From NCBI GenBank assembly GCA_964475985.1, contig CAYYYP010000013.1, positions 12,818 to 76,817 of the forward strand: 64,000 bases of DNA, written 5' to 3'. Under the pieces are notes generated by a model. It was given only the letters and a program-made list of their open reading frames with translations, was not told the DNA's origin and did not search any database. Position numbers and translations under genes: made by a program. This document shows positions 50,429-59,523 of the stretch, piece after piece. Positions within the stretch are counted from its first letter, which is position 1, and the number at the start of each line of letters is the position of its first letter. The DNA comes from CAYYYP01 sp964475985 (GTDB lineage Bacteria > Bdellovibrionota > UBA1018 > CAYHWW01).

Positions 50429-52094
50429 CGAGCTTAGTTGGATTAAAAAGAACTTTTCACTTTTTATCCTGAGCACCTTTTTTCTTATCCTGACTTTGCC
50501 CTTTGCCTTTGACCGGCCTTCTGGGGGACGAAGCGCTGAGCGCCAAGCTTTTACGGCAGGAATTATTCGCAATTACTGCTTTGAACCAAAGACGGACTTT
50601 TTTCATACCCCCATGCTGAATTTTGGGAAAAATCCTTTCAACCTTGAAATGACCGCCATCGAATGGCTAGAGGGGCACCTCGCTAGAATCATCGATGGGG
50701 GTAGCTGTGAGTCGGTCGAACCCTTGGCGAAATCCCTAAGTGTTTTATTTTCGCTTTTGGGGATCATTGCCCTTTATTTTCTTTCGAAAAAAATTTGGGA
50801 GATGCTTGGTCTAAAAAGTTCCTTAAGTCATGCGGCGGGCCTTTGTTCGGCCTTTTCTCTGGCGTCTAACGAGCTTTGGCTCAGATATTCAGCCTATTCC
50901 ATGATTGAAAATAGGGTTTTAAGTTTTGCACTGCTTGCCGTTCTTTTTTCTCTTCAACAAAGAACCGTCTTTGCATTTTTATTCTGGGCCCTCGTGTTTC
51001 TGCAAAAGCCTCAAGTGTTTTTATTTACATCTGCATTGTGGCTGGGCGTTATCGTGGTTTTTATTTTCACCAGACGGGAAGGTTCGGCGAGCTCACCTTC
51101 GTGGTTGAGCCAAGTTCAAAAAATACTTTCCCCTAAAATTATTTCTGCCTACGTTTGTGCCTGTATTTTAGGCTTTTTATGGTTTTTCTATACGCACGAA
51201 ACGAATCCTCAATCCGACCTTCCCTGGATTGTGCATACCGGTCCGTGGCAAAGGAAGTGGTACTTCGGCGATTTTAGCGAAAGGATTTCGGTTTTTTATT
51301 TTAAAAACTTAATTCTAAACGGACTTAGAAATACCGGCCTTAACTTTGCGCTTCCGATTATGCTCGTTTTTCTGATTTTTAGGCAAAAGGCTAAAGACAT
51401 AAGTGAACATCTTCAAAATCTATTGAAACTGGTCGTTCCCTATTTTGTGTCCGTACTCATCTATACTTTCATTTTTTACCCGATGTACGTTTCGCACGAA
51501 TATTATGCCCTGCCCCTTAACGTCGCAAAGACCCTCACCGTGGGGCTAGTCACGGTCTATCTCATGGGCATTTTGTATCCAAGACGCCAAATGCTCATTT
51601 CACTTTTGGTTTTACTGATTTTCATCGCAACCCCCGAGCTCAAAAAATATACGGCCTTTGCCAAAGAATTCCGGGACCCCCATTCTAAGGTTTATTTTCC
51701 CGCGTGGAATCACCAAATTTTTCCGGAGCGTGCGCTCGTGGTGATAGCCGCCCCCGGCCCCGGGCATGATTTACTCCATCTCTATTTCACCAAACAAAAG
51801 GGCTTTTTCTGGTGCGCGCAGAATGAGAAATTTGCGCCAAGGGCCTACTGGAAATCCCAGGGCGTAAAATACGTGGCGTGGTCCGATGGTAAAGAAGATC
51901 CTCTCACGCACCTGAAAACGTGGACGGTGCGGAGCATGGAAGAAGAGCTTAAGTTAGCCAGAGATCGGGGCTGGTCCTCCGACGTAAATGATGTGTGGAG
52001 TGCGCATTCCATGGCTGAGTGGTCACAAATTGCTGGGCTTAAGGATAAAAAACCCTGCAATGGAGTAGGGGAGTACGACCCGAGGACCTGGTAA
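50418..52094 (+). CDS. GT-C-type integral membrane glycosyltransferase-like protein
   Basis: About 558 residues with around ten TM helices and a C-terminal soluble tail (residues about 440-558) that includes ERALVVIAAPGPGHDLLHLYF and a TWTVRSMEEELKLARDRGW segment. After TM1 comes a non-cytoplasmic loop (SGGRSAERQAFTAGIIRNYCFEP, DFFHTPMLNFGKNPFNLEMTAIEWL), as in GT39/GT-C enzymes. The start is uncertain. TTG 50418 overlaps the preceding stop by 11 bases. ATG 50370 and TTG 50358 also lie in frame, inside the previous gene. It is probably translationally coupled to the GT22-like gene and shares its pathway. The sugar and acceptor are unknown. Confidence 0.7.
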   Translation: MRNSELSWIKKNFSLFILSTFFLILTLPFAFDRPSGGRSAERQAFTAGIIRNYCFEPKTDFFHTPMLNFGKNPFNLEMTAIEWLEGHLARIIDGGSCESVEPLAKSLSVLFSLLGIIALYFLSKKIWEMLGLKSSLSHAAGLCSAFSLASNELWLRYSAYSMIENRVLSFALLAVLFSLQQRTVFAFLFWALVFLQKPQVFLFTSALWLGVIVVFIFTRREGSASSPSWLSQVQKILSPKIISAYVCACILGFLWFFYTHETNPQSDLPWIVHTGPWQRKWYFGDFSERISVFYFKNLILNGLRNTGLNFALPIMLVFLIFRQKAKDISEHLQNLLKLVVPYFVSVLIYTFIFYPMYVSHEYYALPLNVAKTLTVGLVTVYLMGILYPRRQMLISLLVLLIFIATPELKKYTAFAKEFRDPHSKVYFPAWNHQIFPERALVVIAAPGPGHDLLHLYFTKQKGFFWCAQNEKFAPRAYWKSQGVKYVAWSDGKEDPLTHLKTWTVRSMEEELKLARDRGWSSDVNDVWSAHSMAEWSQIAGLKDKKPCNGVGEYDPRTW

Positions 52095-52158
52095 CCGGAC
52101 TGAAGTTGCGGCGTCGTCAGAACTTGATGCTTAAAGCTTCATCGGCTAATCTTTCGGT

Positions 52159-52881
52159 ATGCAAAAGCTCTCGGTTCTCATTCCCGTTTATAATGAAGGG
52201 TCGCGCCTGGCGGAATTTGTGGAGATGTTACTTAAGGCTCAGTGTCCCATTGAACGAGAGCTGATCTTTATTGATGATGCTTCAACGGATGAGAGCTTAA
52301 AAACCCTTAAGACGCTTTCGGAAAAGTATAACTTCAAACTGCTTGAGCAAAAACCAAATCAAGGCAAGGGTGCCGCTGTCATTCGAGGAATTTCTGAATC
52401 ATCGGGAGATTTCTGCATGATTCAAGATGCTGATTTTGAGTACGATCCCAATGACGTTCCCACGTTGTTAGAGCCGCTGATAGAAAATCGCGCTGACGTG
52501 GTGTTCGGCAGCCGTTTTAAGACCAATTTTCAAGTGCATAGAACTTATCATTACTTCGTGAATAAATTTTTGACTCTGCTTAGTAACTTGTTCTCGGGAA
52601 TTTACCTTACGGATATGGAAACTTGTTACAAAGTTTTCCGCAGCGATCTGCTCAAATCTATGGATTTGAAGTCAAAAAGATTTGGCATCGAAGTTGAGCT
52701 TACGGCTTATCTCGCAAAAACGCGGGCGCGTATTTTTGAAGTTCCCATTTCCTATTTTCCAAGGACTTACCTTCAGGGAAAAAAGATCAGTTGGAAGGAC
52801 GGCATTGCAGCCCTTTGGCACCTTTTGCGCTTCAATTTTTTTGTTTCAAAACAGCAGGCCTTTAAAAATCAATTGCGCTGA
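52159..52881 (+). CDS. GT2 glycosyltransferase, DPM1-like polyprenyl-phosphate sugar synthase
   Basis: 240 residues. GT-A fold: LSVLIPVYNEGSRLAEFVEMLL, ELIFIDDASTDESLKTL, QGKGAAVIRGISES, and the metal-binding DXD (FCMIQDADFEYDPND). DVVFGSRF, LTDMETCYKVFRSDLLKSM and FGIEVELTAYLAK also follow the dolichyl-phosphate mannose synthase pattern. There are no C-terminal TM helices, as in the soluble DPM1 type. It directly follows two GT-C genes, so it probably supplies polyprenyl-P-sugar to them. Its end overlaps the convergent secreted protein gene by 13 bases. Confidence 0.88.
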   Translation: MQKLSVLIPVYNEGSRLAEFVEMLLKAQCPIERELIFIDDASTDESLKTLKTLSEKYNFKLLEQKPNQGKGAAVIRGISESSGDFCMIQDADFEYDPNDVPTLLEPLIENRADVVFGSRFKTNFQVHRTYHYFVNKFLTLLSNLFSGIYLTDMETCYKVFRSDLLKSMDLKSKRFGIEVELTAYLAKTRARIFEVPISYFPRTYLQGKKISWKDGIAALWHLLRFNFFVSKQQAFKNQLR

Positions 52882-54401
52882 AGGCGATCTCTCAGGATCT
52901 GAATGGCGGAATGAACGTCACAGCAGGTGTGAATGCGGTCGTGGGACGAGGTTTCGTGGATCGCGTCCGCATGCACTAAGGTCAAAGTTTTGAGTTCCTC
53001 TAGGTAAGCAAGATCCGTTGCATCCCCGAATTCTCCTAGGAACAAAAGTTCATCCCGGGTGACGAATACGTGAGCCGGTTGGTGGGGATTAACCCTGGCG
53101 AAGCGAAGGGCGCTTTGCAACTGCATTCTGGCGTAATGCCTTAGGATATCGATAATGTTTGGGCGGATATACGGTGATCCGTTAGGCCTAGTTCTTTGGG
53201 ATATTCCTCCCGATAATCGATGCATTAGAAGGACGGTGGCAGCGCGCGGAAACCTTGTGGCATACATTTCAATGAATAGAATGTTATCGGCCATCCGTAG
53301 GCCCCGCTCCGTTCCGGTATCCACCGGGAAAGCATTCCAGCGGCCGCGAAAAAGTTCTACCAGTTCAAATAATTTTTGTTGGGCCGCTAGCTGAATGGCT
53401 TGCTGCCAAATTGCAGAAGCATTCATTACTCTCTCGGGTAAAAAATCTCTCTTTTCCAACTGGGCCTGAGCATGCTCAAGCGCCTTGGCAACGGCGTGGT
53501 TTGTCCACGGGCCAGTGAATTTTATATTTAGGGCGTATAGATTGTTTATCACCCCCCTCAACTCATGTGGCTTCAGCCCAGGGCAGTCTAAATAATTTAA
53601 TACATCCCTTAAGCGAGATTCCTCATGTCTATCCGTGGTCCGTGTCTCCGTGACTTCTTGGATTAACTGTTCCCAGATGAGGTCAAAACTCTCCCGTTGG
53701 GCCGATGAAACGAGGGGGGATAAAAGGCCACTTTGTTTTCCCGTGACGAGATGCAATTTAAAATACCAGTTCTTTGCATGGGAATACAAAAACCTAAGGT
53801 CCGGGCCTGAGAGCTCCTCGGAAGTATAGAGACTACCAACCTCATCGCCGATGTCGAGTAATGTGATTAGGAACACGGCCTCGTCATCAAAGCTAGCTCG
53901 CCTAATGTAATGATGTTGCGGTCCAAGTTCTTGAAGGGGGTCGTCATGCCGCGGGCTTTCGGTTGTGACGTGCTTAAACTCGGGTAGGACCTCCATGAGG
54001 TCAGCCAATAATCTTGGGTAGATCCTCAGGGTGCGCTGTCCCATGGGGTCAGGGGCCATGAGTTGTGGCGCATGCCGGGGGTCCAGGTTCCAGGCGGCCG
54101 TAGCATCAAGGACCTTCCGAAGCTTGCGCATTTCACGCTTTGAAAATGTAACATGCAGTTCCGTATGGGCACCCACTTTAGGCAAAGCTGCCTTGAGTTT
54201 TTGAAGTCGGGAGCTGGTGGCGATGGGGCCTGAAGTTAAGAAAGTAAAACAGAGGACCGGAGTTTTTTCGGTTTTTGGAAAGCGTTCGTCATCAAGGCTC
54301 GCGGCAAGGGTTTTCTGACCAAGGGCACTCAGAGCCATGGTCAATGCCATCAAAGCGGGCATAAATTTATTCAGTTTATTAAAAGAAAACGCTTGGAACA
54401 T
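52869..54401 (-). CDS. Secreted protein of unknown function
   Basis: 510 residues, family not recognised. The N-terminus carries a signal peptide (ALMALTMALSALGQKTLAA-SLDD). An internal ATG (M14) would also give a full leader. The mature part is helical with many charged and aromatic residues. It contains no obvious metal motif, although DRIHTCCDVHSAIQ near the end has paired cysteines. It is the last gene of the ldcA-mpl-sprT run (59 bases after the SprT-like gene). It converges with the GT2 gene and overlaps it by 13 bases. A periplasmic location is inferred. Confidence 0.65.
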   Translation of the reverse strand: MFQAFSFNKLNKFMPALMALTMALSALGQKTLAASLDDERFPKTEKTPVLCFTFLTSGPIATSSRLQKLKAALPKVGAHTELHVTFSKREMRKLRKVLDATAAWNLDPRHAPQLMAPDPMGQRTLRIYPRLLADLMEVLPEFKHVTTESPRHDDPLQELGPQHHYIRRASFDDEAVFLITLLDIGDEVGSLYTSEELSGPDLRFLYSHAKNWYFKLHLVTGKQSGLLSPLVSSAQRESFDLIWEQLIQEVTETRTTDRHEESRLRDVLNYLDCPGLKPHELRGVINNLYALNIKFTGPWTNHAVAKALEHAQAQLEKRDFLPERVMNASAIWQQAIQLAAQQKLFELVELFRGRWNAFPVDTGTERGLRMADNILFIEMYATRFPRAATVLLMHRLSGGISQRTRPNGSPYIRPNIIDILRHYARMQLQSALRFARVNPHQPAHVFVTRDELLFLGEFGDATDLAYLEELKTLTLVHADAIHETSSHDRIHTCCDVHSAIQILRDRLQRN

Positions 54402-54460
54402 GAATGCCGGCTACCATTCCGGCCGTTCACGAGTCAACGAAGTTTACTGAAGTAAATTAC

Positions 54461-55120
54461 CTATAACCGCTGTTTGATCTGCAGCTGAAAAACCGCATTG
54501 TACTTGCGGCCAGAGCATTTACCGCAACTCCAAACGCCCGCGCGTTTGCGGTAATACTCCCGCGCACAGCGTGGGCATTCATAAATTATTTTTGTTTGGG
54601 GAGGAATAAGCCCGCTGTAGCGGGAAAAGCCGCAGGCTTTCAGCTTTCGGGTGAATTCCGGCGTATGGCCGCAGGGGCGCCCCCGAAAATCTAGCCAGTA
54701 GTGAACCATCTCATGGCCAAGAGTATCTTCAATTTGCGCCCAGTCAGAAATGCCGTTTTCAAAGTACCGAGTACTGATTTGAATGATTCGGTCAGGCCGC
54801 CAGCGGTACTGGCCACCCGTCGTTTTAAGGCGTCCCGAAAACCGCATCTCAACGGGCGGAAGAATGCCGCCAAAATGTAAAAAATTAAGCTGCCAAAAAA
54901 GCGTCTGTAACCTTTGTTCACGCGAAAGGAGTTCGACTGCGGTGGTCGACACTCCAGGGATTTCACACGTCGGAACAAACGCCCGTGGAATTTCCGCGGC
55001 CTTTTTCACGGTAGATAAACGAGGAGTAGGCGCAGGGCTTGGCGCTTCCACTTCCCGCTTCAGCTCAGGCTTAGGTAAGCTTTGAAACCAATCGAGGAAG
55101 AAGCCCATCAAATCCACCAT
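54461..55120 (-). CDS. SprT-like zinc metalloprotease-fold protein
   Basis: 219 residues. The N-terminal 60 are proline-rich and polar. The SprT-like domain shows LQTLFWQLNFLHFGGILPPVEMRFS, RIIQISTRYFEN and the zinc site IEDTLGHEMVHYWLDFRGRPCGHTPEFTRKL (HExxH plus the third histidine). A C-terminal zinc ribbon follows: YECPRCAREYYRKR, WSCGKCSGRK. The start may be ATG 55120 or ATG 55108. Either lies inside the end of mpl, so the two genes overlap by 38-50 bases. The 55108 site has GGTGG about 5 bases before it. In eukaryotes the family (Spartan) acts on DNA-protein crosslinks. The bacterial role is not established. Confidence 0.85.
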   Translation of the reverse strand: MVDLMGFFLDWFQSLPKPELKREVEAPSPAPTPRLSTVKKAAEIPRAFVPTCEIPGVSTTAVELLSREQRLQTLFWQLNFLHFGGILPPVEMRFSGRLKTTGGQYRWRPDRIIQISTRYFENGISDWAQIEDTLGHEMVHYWLDFRGRPCGHTPEFTRKLKACGFSRYSGLIPPQTKIIYECPRCAREYYRKRAGVWSCGKCSGRKYNAVFQLQIKQRL

Positions 55121-56459
55121 TACTCATGACTAAAACGACATCGCCTGAACGAAGGCCATCTACGAATTTTTGCACGCCTTTTTCATCGGTGCTGATGACA
55201 TCCGCTTTTTTTCCGCGCTCTTTTAAATCGGATAAAAGTTCTTGGGTCGAGAATTGTTCTTTGGGATCAATTCCCGTTTGGTCGTAGGGTTTGGCTAAAA
55301 ACACGAGATCTGCCATATCAAAACTTTCGGCATAGGCCTGCTGAAAAATCCGGCGTCGAGAAGTAGCCGACCTAGGTTCAAAACACGCAACGATGCGGTT
55401 TTGCGAATATTGGCACTTCATGGCAAGCAGCGTTTCCCGAACGGCCGTAGGGTGATGCGCAAAATCATCGATCAGGGTTATGCCCTTAAGTTTTGCGTAA
55501 ACTTCCTGTCTTCGTTTTACGCCGTGAAAGTTTCGCAGCGCTTCGACGGCTTCTTCTTCATCAAGCCCAAGCTCGTGAACAAGCGCAAGGCATGAAAGTG
55601 CGTTAAGGGCATTGTGACGCCCGGGCACTCTGAGGTGAACCTTATGATCGCGCCACGAGAAATCAGAGCCCGTGCCCGTGAGCACCAAGCTTTTTGCCCG
55701 GTGATCAGCGCCAGCGCCAAAACCATAGGTTACGACCTTAGCGCGGGATTTTTGGGCAACCCTAAGTGGCGTTTCCGTTTCGGCGCATGCAATGAAATGG
55801 CCCGTCGGGTCCGTGATGGCAGCTAGGTTTTCAAAGGCTTTGATCACCGCCGTGATGTCTGGATAAATATCGGCATGATCAAACTCAACACTCGTAAGAA
55901 TGACTTCTTTGGGCCGATAATGGGTGAATTTTGGGACCTTGTCAAAAAAGGCCGTGTCGTACTCATCACCTTCTAGAATCATGAACTTTGAGTCTTCAAT
56001 CCGGAAACTATCCGGTAAATCCGCCGGAACTCCGCCGATAAAATACGAGGGCTTCTCTTGGAGTTTTTCAAAAACAAATGCCGCCATGCTGCTGGTGGTA
56101 GTTTTTCCGTGGGTGCCGGCAATGACGATGGAGTCTTTTCCCGGCAAAACAAAGTTTTCTAAGGCCTGGGGTAGGGATTGATATTCAATTCCACTTTCGA
56201 TGACGGCCTGCATTTCAAGATTCGTTTTACGAATCACGTTACCGACAATCACCAGATCTGGTTTGCATTTTTTGATGTTCTCCGGATCGTAACCGAGAAA
56301 AACGGGAACTCCGGCATCTTTTAAAACATCGCTCATGGGCGGGTAGATATTTTGATCACTTCCCGTGACCTCAACTCCCTGGCGTTTTAAGTACGCGGCA
56401 AAGGAACCCATCAGGGTTCCGGCGACTCCAAGGATATGAATTTTTTTTGAAGCAAACAT
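55071..56459 (-). CDS. mpl: UDP-N-acetylmuramate:L-alanyl-gamma-D-glutamyl-meso-diaminopimelate ligase
   Basis: Mur ligase-family enzyme (462 residues) that attaches recycled murein tripeptide to UDP-MurNAc. N-terminal HILGVAGTLMGSFAAYLKRQGVEVTGSDQNIYPPMSD is specific for Mpl. The P-loop is VIAGTHGKTTTSSMAAF, followed by EGDEYDTAFFDKVPKFTHYRPKEVILTSVEFDHADIY, VPGRHNALNALSCLAL, LIDDFAHHPTAVRETLLA and the C-terminal domain ACFEPRSATSRRRIFQQAYAESF, typical of this group. It lies 32 bases after ldcA in the same direction, a functional match. The Shine-Dalgarno is weak. The 3' end overlaps the SprT-like gene. Confidence 0.95.
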   Translation of the reverse strand: MFASKKIHILGVAGTLMGSFAAYLKRQGVEVTGSDQNIYPPMSDVLKDAGVPVFLGYDPENIKKCKPDLVIVGNVIRKTNLEMQAVIESGIEYQSLPQALENFVLPGKDSIVIAGTHGKTTTSSMAAFVFEKLQEKPSYFIGGVPADLPDSFRIEDSKFMILEGDEYDTAFFDKVPKFTHYRPKEVILTSVEFDHADIYPDITAVIKAFENLAAITDPTGHFIACAETETPLRVAQKSRAKVVTYGFGAGADHRAKSLVLTGTGSDFSWRDHKVHLRVPGRHNALNALSCLALVHELGLDEEEAVEALRNFHGVKRRQEVYAKLKGITLIDDFAHHPTAVRETLLAMKCQYSQNRIVACFEPRSATSRRRIFQQAYAESFDMADLVFLAKPYDQTGIDPKEQFSTQELLSDLKERGKKADVISTDEKGVQKFVDGLRSGDVVLVMSNGGFDGLLPRLVSKLT

Positions 56460-56491
56460 CTTTTATAGTCTGAAGGTAATGGGGCCTAAGG

Positions 56492-57517
56492 TCAATATCT
56501 TGAGGCTTTTGCTCCGGCTTCATCAAACTGCACGCAGGGCGTCCCTTTGGGGTCCAAAGGCACTTCGAGTTTGACCGGTACGCCGATGGGAAAAGAGATC
56601 TGCCTTTGACCATGCCCCGCGGGAAATCCTGCCACCACGGGCACGTTTTTTTTATGAAAGGTTTCCCGAAAAAAGCGTCGCAAAACCTGGGTCACCGACA
56701 CGTCGGCGTAAAGATCGGAATGGGGTTCACAGGAGGTAAAATCCCCTAAAATAACGCCTTTTACGCCGTTAAAAAGGCCGGCATGCAGTAGCTGATGCAG
56801 CATACGGTCCACCCGAAAGGGCGCTTCGCCAATATCTTCTAGAAAAAGAATGTGACCCTTAGTGTTAAGTTCATAAGCCGTACCTAAACTTGACGCCACG
56901 ACAGATAGATTGCCCCCAACCACCGGTGCTTTAGCTTTCCCAGGCACAACGGATTCTAAAGAAACATCGGCCAATTTTCGCGGAATGGACCCCAGGGGGA
57001 GATTAGAAAAGAGTGAACGTTCAAGAGTTTTAAGTTCAAAAGCTAGAGGTTCATCAAAGGGCCGACCCGCAATCATGGGCGTATGAAAACTCACCCAATT
57101 GAAGTCCTGGTAAAGGCCATTAATCAAAATTGTCATATCGCTATAACCCGCAACAATTTTCGGCGTAAGAGCTTTGCCCTTACGTTTCAGGGCGGCTTCC
57201 GCTCGCTTTAGCTCTTTTCGCAGATCCAAATAAAACCGAGCACATCCATAACCCCCGCGAACGCCCAAAAGAGCATCGATGGAAGGGTCCAAGAGCCCCG
57301 TCAAAACATCCTGCATCCGCTCAGCATCGGTAGCCGGAAAAAACATTTCTCGTCCTCGCAAATGCGTGGCTTCCACAGCCTCAACATGAAATGTTTGCTC
57401 AAAAAAAGTTTTCCCCCGAACAAACTTCTCCTCCAAAAAATGAAACCCCGGCGCCACCAGCAAAACTCTGGAACCGCGCCTCAAACACCTCGGCTTAAGT
57501 ACCTTCCCTGCCTTCAT
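56492..57517 (-). CDS. ldcA: LD-carboxypeptidase (MccF/LdcA family, S66)
   Basis: Serine peptidase that cleaves the terminal D-alanine from recycled murein tetrapeptide, making the tripeptide used by Mpl. It has N-terminal LRRGSRVLLVAPGFHF, LLDPSIDALLGVRGGYGCARF (family GGYG region), KIVAGYSDMTILINGLYQ with the nucleophile serine (GYSD), FHTPMI, VGGNLSVVASSLGT, ILFLEDIGEAPFRVDRMLHQL and VKGVILGDFTSCEP, and a late histidine in VAGFPAGHGQRQISFPIG. About 341 residues from ATG 57517, with GGGGA 6 bases before it. A longer frame upstream runs into the inverted-repeat element and is rejected. Confidence 0.92.
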   Translation of the reverse strand: MKAGKVLKPRCLRRGSRVLLVAPGFHFLEEKFVRGKTFFEQTFHVEAVEATHLRGREMFFPATDAERMQDVLTGLLDPSIDALLGVRGGYGCARFYLDLRKELKRAEAALKRKGKALTPKIVAGYSDMTILINGLYQDFNWVSFHTPMIAGRPFDEPLAFELKTLERSLFSNLPLGSIPRKLADVSLESVVPGKAKAPVVGGNLSVVASSLGTAYELNTKGHILFLEDIGEAPFRVDRMLHQLLHAGLFNGVKGVILGDFTSCEPHSDLYADVSVTQVLRRFFRETFHKKNVPVVAGFPAGHGQRQISFPIGVPVKLEVPLDPKGTPCVQFDEAGAKASRY

Positions 57518-57541
57518 CCCGTTCCCCTTGTTCTCATTGAA

Positions 57542-57735
57542 GCACATTCGCGGCGCTAAAAAAACCACCTCAGGGGTTCTCACGCATCAGGATGATGGAT
57601 CCCACGCGTGAAGAAGCGCAGGAATTTTTGGGCAGGAGCCCAAAAATCGGACCCTGCGACAGCAGGGTCGCGGAGCTGGAAGCGTAGCGAACGGCGCGTA
57701 CCCCTGAGGTGGTTTTTTTAGCGCCGCGAATGTGC
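57542..57735. repeat. 194-bp element with 36-bp perfect inverted arms and internal hairpins
   Basis: Bases 57542-57577 and 57700-57735 are perfect inverted copies (36 of 36). The centre contains two more perfect hairpins: ATTTTTGGGC-AGGA-GCCCAAAAAT at 57624-57647, and GACCCTGC-GACA-GCAGGGTC at 57650-57669. It also contains a CACGCGTG palindrome at 57603-57610. No target duplication is evident at the ends. It has no coding potential of its own. The upstream ends of ldcA and the nucleotidase frames both run into the arms, which is why they appear to share a peptide (VVFLAPRMC). It may be a MITE-like or REP-like element or a folded RNA. Confidence 0.9.
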
Positions 57736-57816
57736 GTTCCAGGAATTAATGCTGCGTCGCGCTTTTTCTTTCGCCGCAATTTATGTCTACCTATGGGAGT
57801 TGAGTCTAGGAGCCCT

Positions 57817-59406
57817 ATGCGAACCTTTTTTGGCGCGCTTCTTCTGCTGGGTAGTATGAGTCAGGTTGCATCCGCAAATTTATTGCGGGTGCTTCACACT
57901 AATGATTTGCATTCCTATTTTGAACATGGAGATGAACCGGACAAGGGTGGGTACGAAAGTTTGCGCCACGATCTTGATATGATGACGAATCTTAGTACCG
58001 CTCAAAATATCCCAACTCTTAGGGTTGATGCCGGCGATTTCTCGGAAGGCCATCTCAATTTCATGGCCAAGCAGGGAAGAGCAAGTTTTGAATTGATGTC
58101 GCTTTTAGGTTACGAGGCCATCACTCTAGGAAATCATGATTGGCTCATGGGTGTGCCCGACCTTCTCACCATTCTTTCGGAGCAAACACCAAAACTACCT
58201 ATTTTAGCGGCAAATTTGCACTGCGCAAACCCAAGAACGCAAGCGGAGCTTTCGCGCGTGATCAGGCCCTATATTGAAAGACGTTACGGGAGCGGTAATT
58301 CCCGCGTTCGCATAGCGATCCTTGGGCTAACGACGCCAGACATTCTTTTTTCCTGGCGCTTGCTACCGGACTGTACCGTTCGTGATCCTCTCGAAGTCTT
58401 AGATGAGTTTATTCCGTGGCTGAGGCGAAATAATGATTTCGTATTTGTGCTCTCACACTTGGGGTTTTTTAGTGACATTGATTTTGCGCGGGCCTCCACC
58501 GGCGTTGATCTCATTATTGGTGGGCACAGTCATACCGTTTTAAATTCGGCCGAAGTCATAAGAAATCGGGCAAATATTCCCGTTCCCATTGTGCAAGCGG
58601 GACAGCACGGGGAAATGTTTGGCGATCTTTTGCTTGACCTTTTTCCGGGGTCACCGCTTCAGATTTTGGATTACAACCTTCATGAAGTGCTGAAGGAACC
58701 TAGTCAGTTCCAATCTCCCATTGCTCAGAAAATTGCGGAAATGAGAAATGAACTGGTTACCCACTACGGAGCGCCCCATCTCAAGGCCATCGTTGGGACT
58801 TCGGAAGTTCCGCTTCACTCACCTAAAAAAACGACAACCCCCTGGGGTTATTTTGTGGCCGAGGCTTTTCGCCAAACGGCCCAGGCGGAAATTGGAATTG
58901 ATGTGGAGCGGTTTCACGGAGATCAATTTGATGGAGGAGTGATTGAGCGCGAAAAAATTATGCGGTTCTACCCTCGATTTTTTGAGTTGAATCGTAAGCA
59001 CGGATGGCACGTGTTTCGCGTAACGGCGTCCGCCGTTTTCATTAAGGAGCAACTGCAATACCTCATGGCCCAAGGCATGCCCTTTTCCATCGCGGGCTTT
59101 AAAATTGATTGGCGCGTAAATATGGAAAATGGGGTGCCGACCATTGAGGTTTCGGGCCTGAGATGGCTTAACGGTACCCCCATTCCCATCTCGGCTTGGA
59201 TTTCCATCGGCATGCCCGAAGGGATCGTACGGGGTGGGCTTTTATCTCAACCGGTTTTATCTGGCTTAGTTTTACGAAATCCTTTAGATACCCGAGTCTC
59301 AATTTGGTCTTCTATTGAACGGCATCTGCGCAGAAATCAATTTGTGGTACGAGCTCAACAAGAAGGGTTTACAGAAATTCCATTTAATGAAGACGTTGGT
59401 AATTGA
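57817..59406 (+). CDS. UshA-like 5'-nucleotidase/metallophosphoesterase, secreted
   Basis: About 529 residues. The signal peptide MRTFFGALLLLGSMSQVASA-NLL starts at ATG 57817, with AGGAG 4 bases upstream. The N-terminal dimetal phosphoesterase domain carries LRVLHTNDLHSYFEHG, LRVDAGDFSEG, YEAITLGNHDWLMGV, FVFVLSHLGFFSD and LIIGGHSHTVLN. The C-terminal part is the 5'-nucleotidase substrate domain (VAEAFRQTAQAEIGIDVERFHGDQFDGGVIEREKIMRFYP). Periplasmic release of phosphate from nucleotides or UDP-sugars is the family role. A longer frame to 57709 passes through the inverted repeat and is rejected. It is divergent from ldcA across that element. Confidence 0.88.
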   Translation: MRTFFGALLLLGSMSQVASANLLRVLHTNDLHSYFEHGDEPDKGGYESLRHDLDMMTNLSTAQNIPTLRVDAGDFSEGHLNFMAKQGRASFELMSLLGYEAITLGNHDWLMGVPDLLTILSEQTPKLPILAANLHCANPRTQAELSRVIRPYIERRYGSGNSRVRIAILGLTTPDILFSWRLLPDCTVRDPLEVLDEFIPWLRRNNDFVFVLSHLGFFSDIDFARASTGVDLIIGGHSHTVLNSAEVIRNRANIPVPIVQAGQHGEMFGDLLLDLFPGSPLQILDYNLHEVLKEPSQFQSPIAQKIAEMRNELVTHYGAPHLKAIVGTSEVPLHSPKKTTTPWGYFVAEAFRQTAQAEIGIDVERFHGDQFDGGVIEREKIMRFYPRFFELNRKHGWHVFRVTASAVFIKEQLQYLMAQGMPFSIAGFKIDWRVNMENGVPTIEVSGLRWLNGTPIPISAWISIGMPEGIVRGGLLSQPVLSGLVLRNPLDTRVSIWSSIERHLRRNQFVVRAQQEGFTEIPFNEDVGN

Positions 59407-59523
59407 CGGGCGAATGTTCTCCGCCGAGCCCCGACTTCCTTGCCTAAACTAAATCTTTGAGTTGCCAAAATCTTACGATGGTGAATACGCTAATTAGGAT
59501 AAAAAAAGTTTTGGGGGTTTTTC

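Noticed and set aside
57624..57647. Hairpin inside the element as an intrinsic terminator
   Set aside because: The GC stem is followed by A, not T, on both strands, the reverse of a terminator.
57583..57709. Longer starts of ldcA and the nucleotidase inside the inverted repeat
   Set aside because: Both extensions share the same peptide only because of the repeat. Good ribosome binding sites and family N-termini support the inner starts 57517 and 57817.
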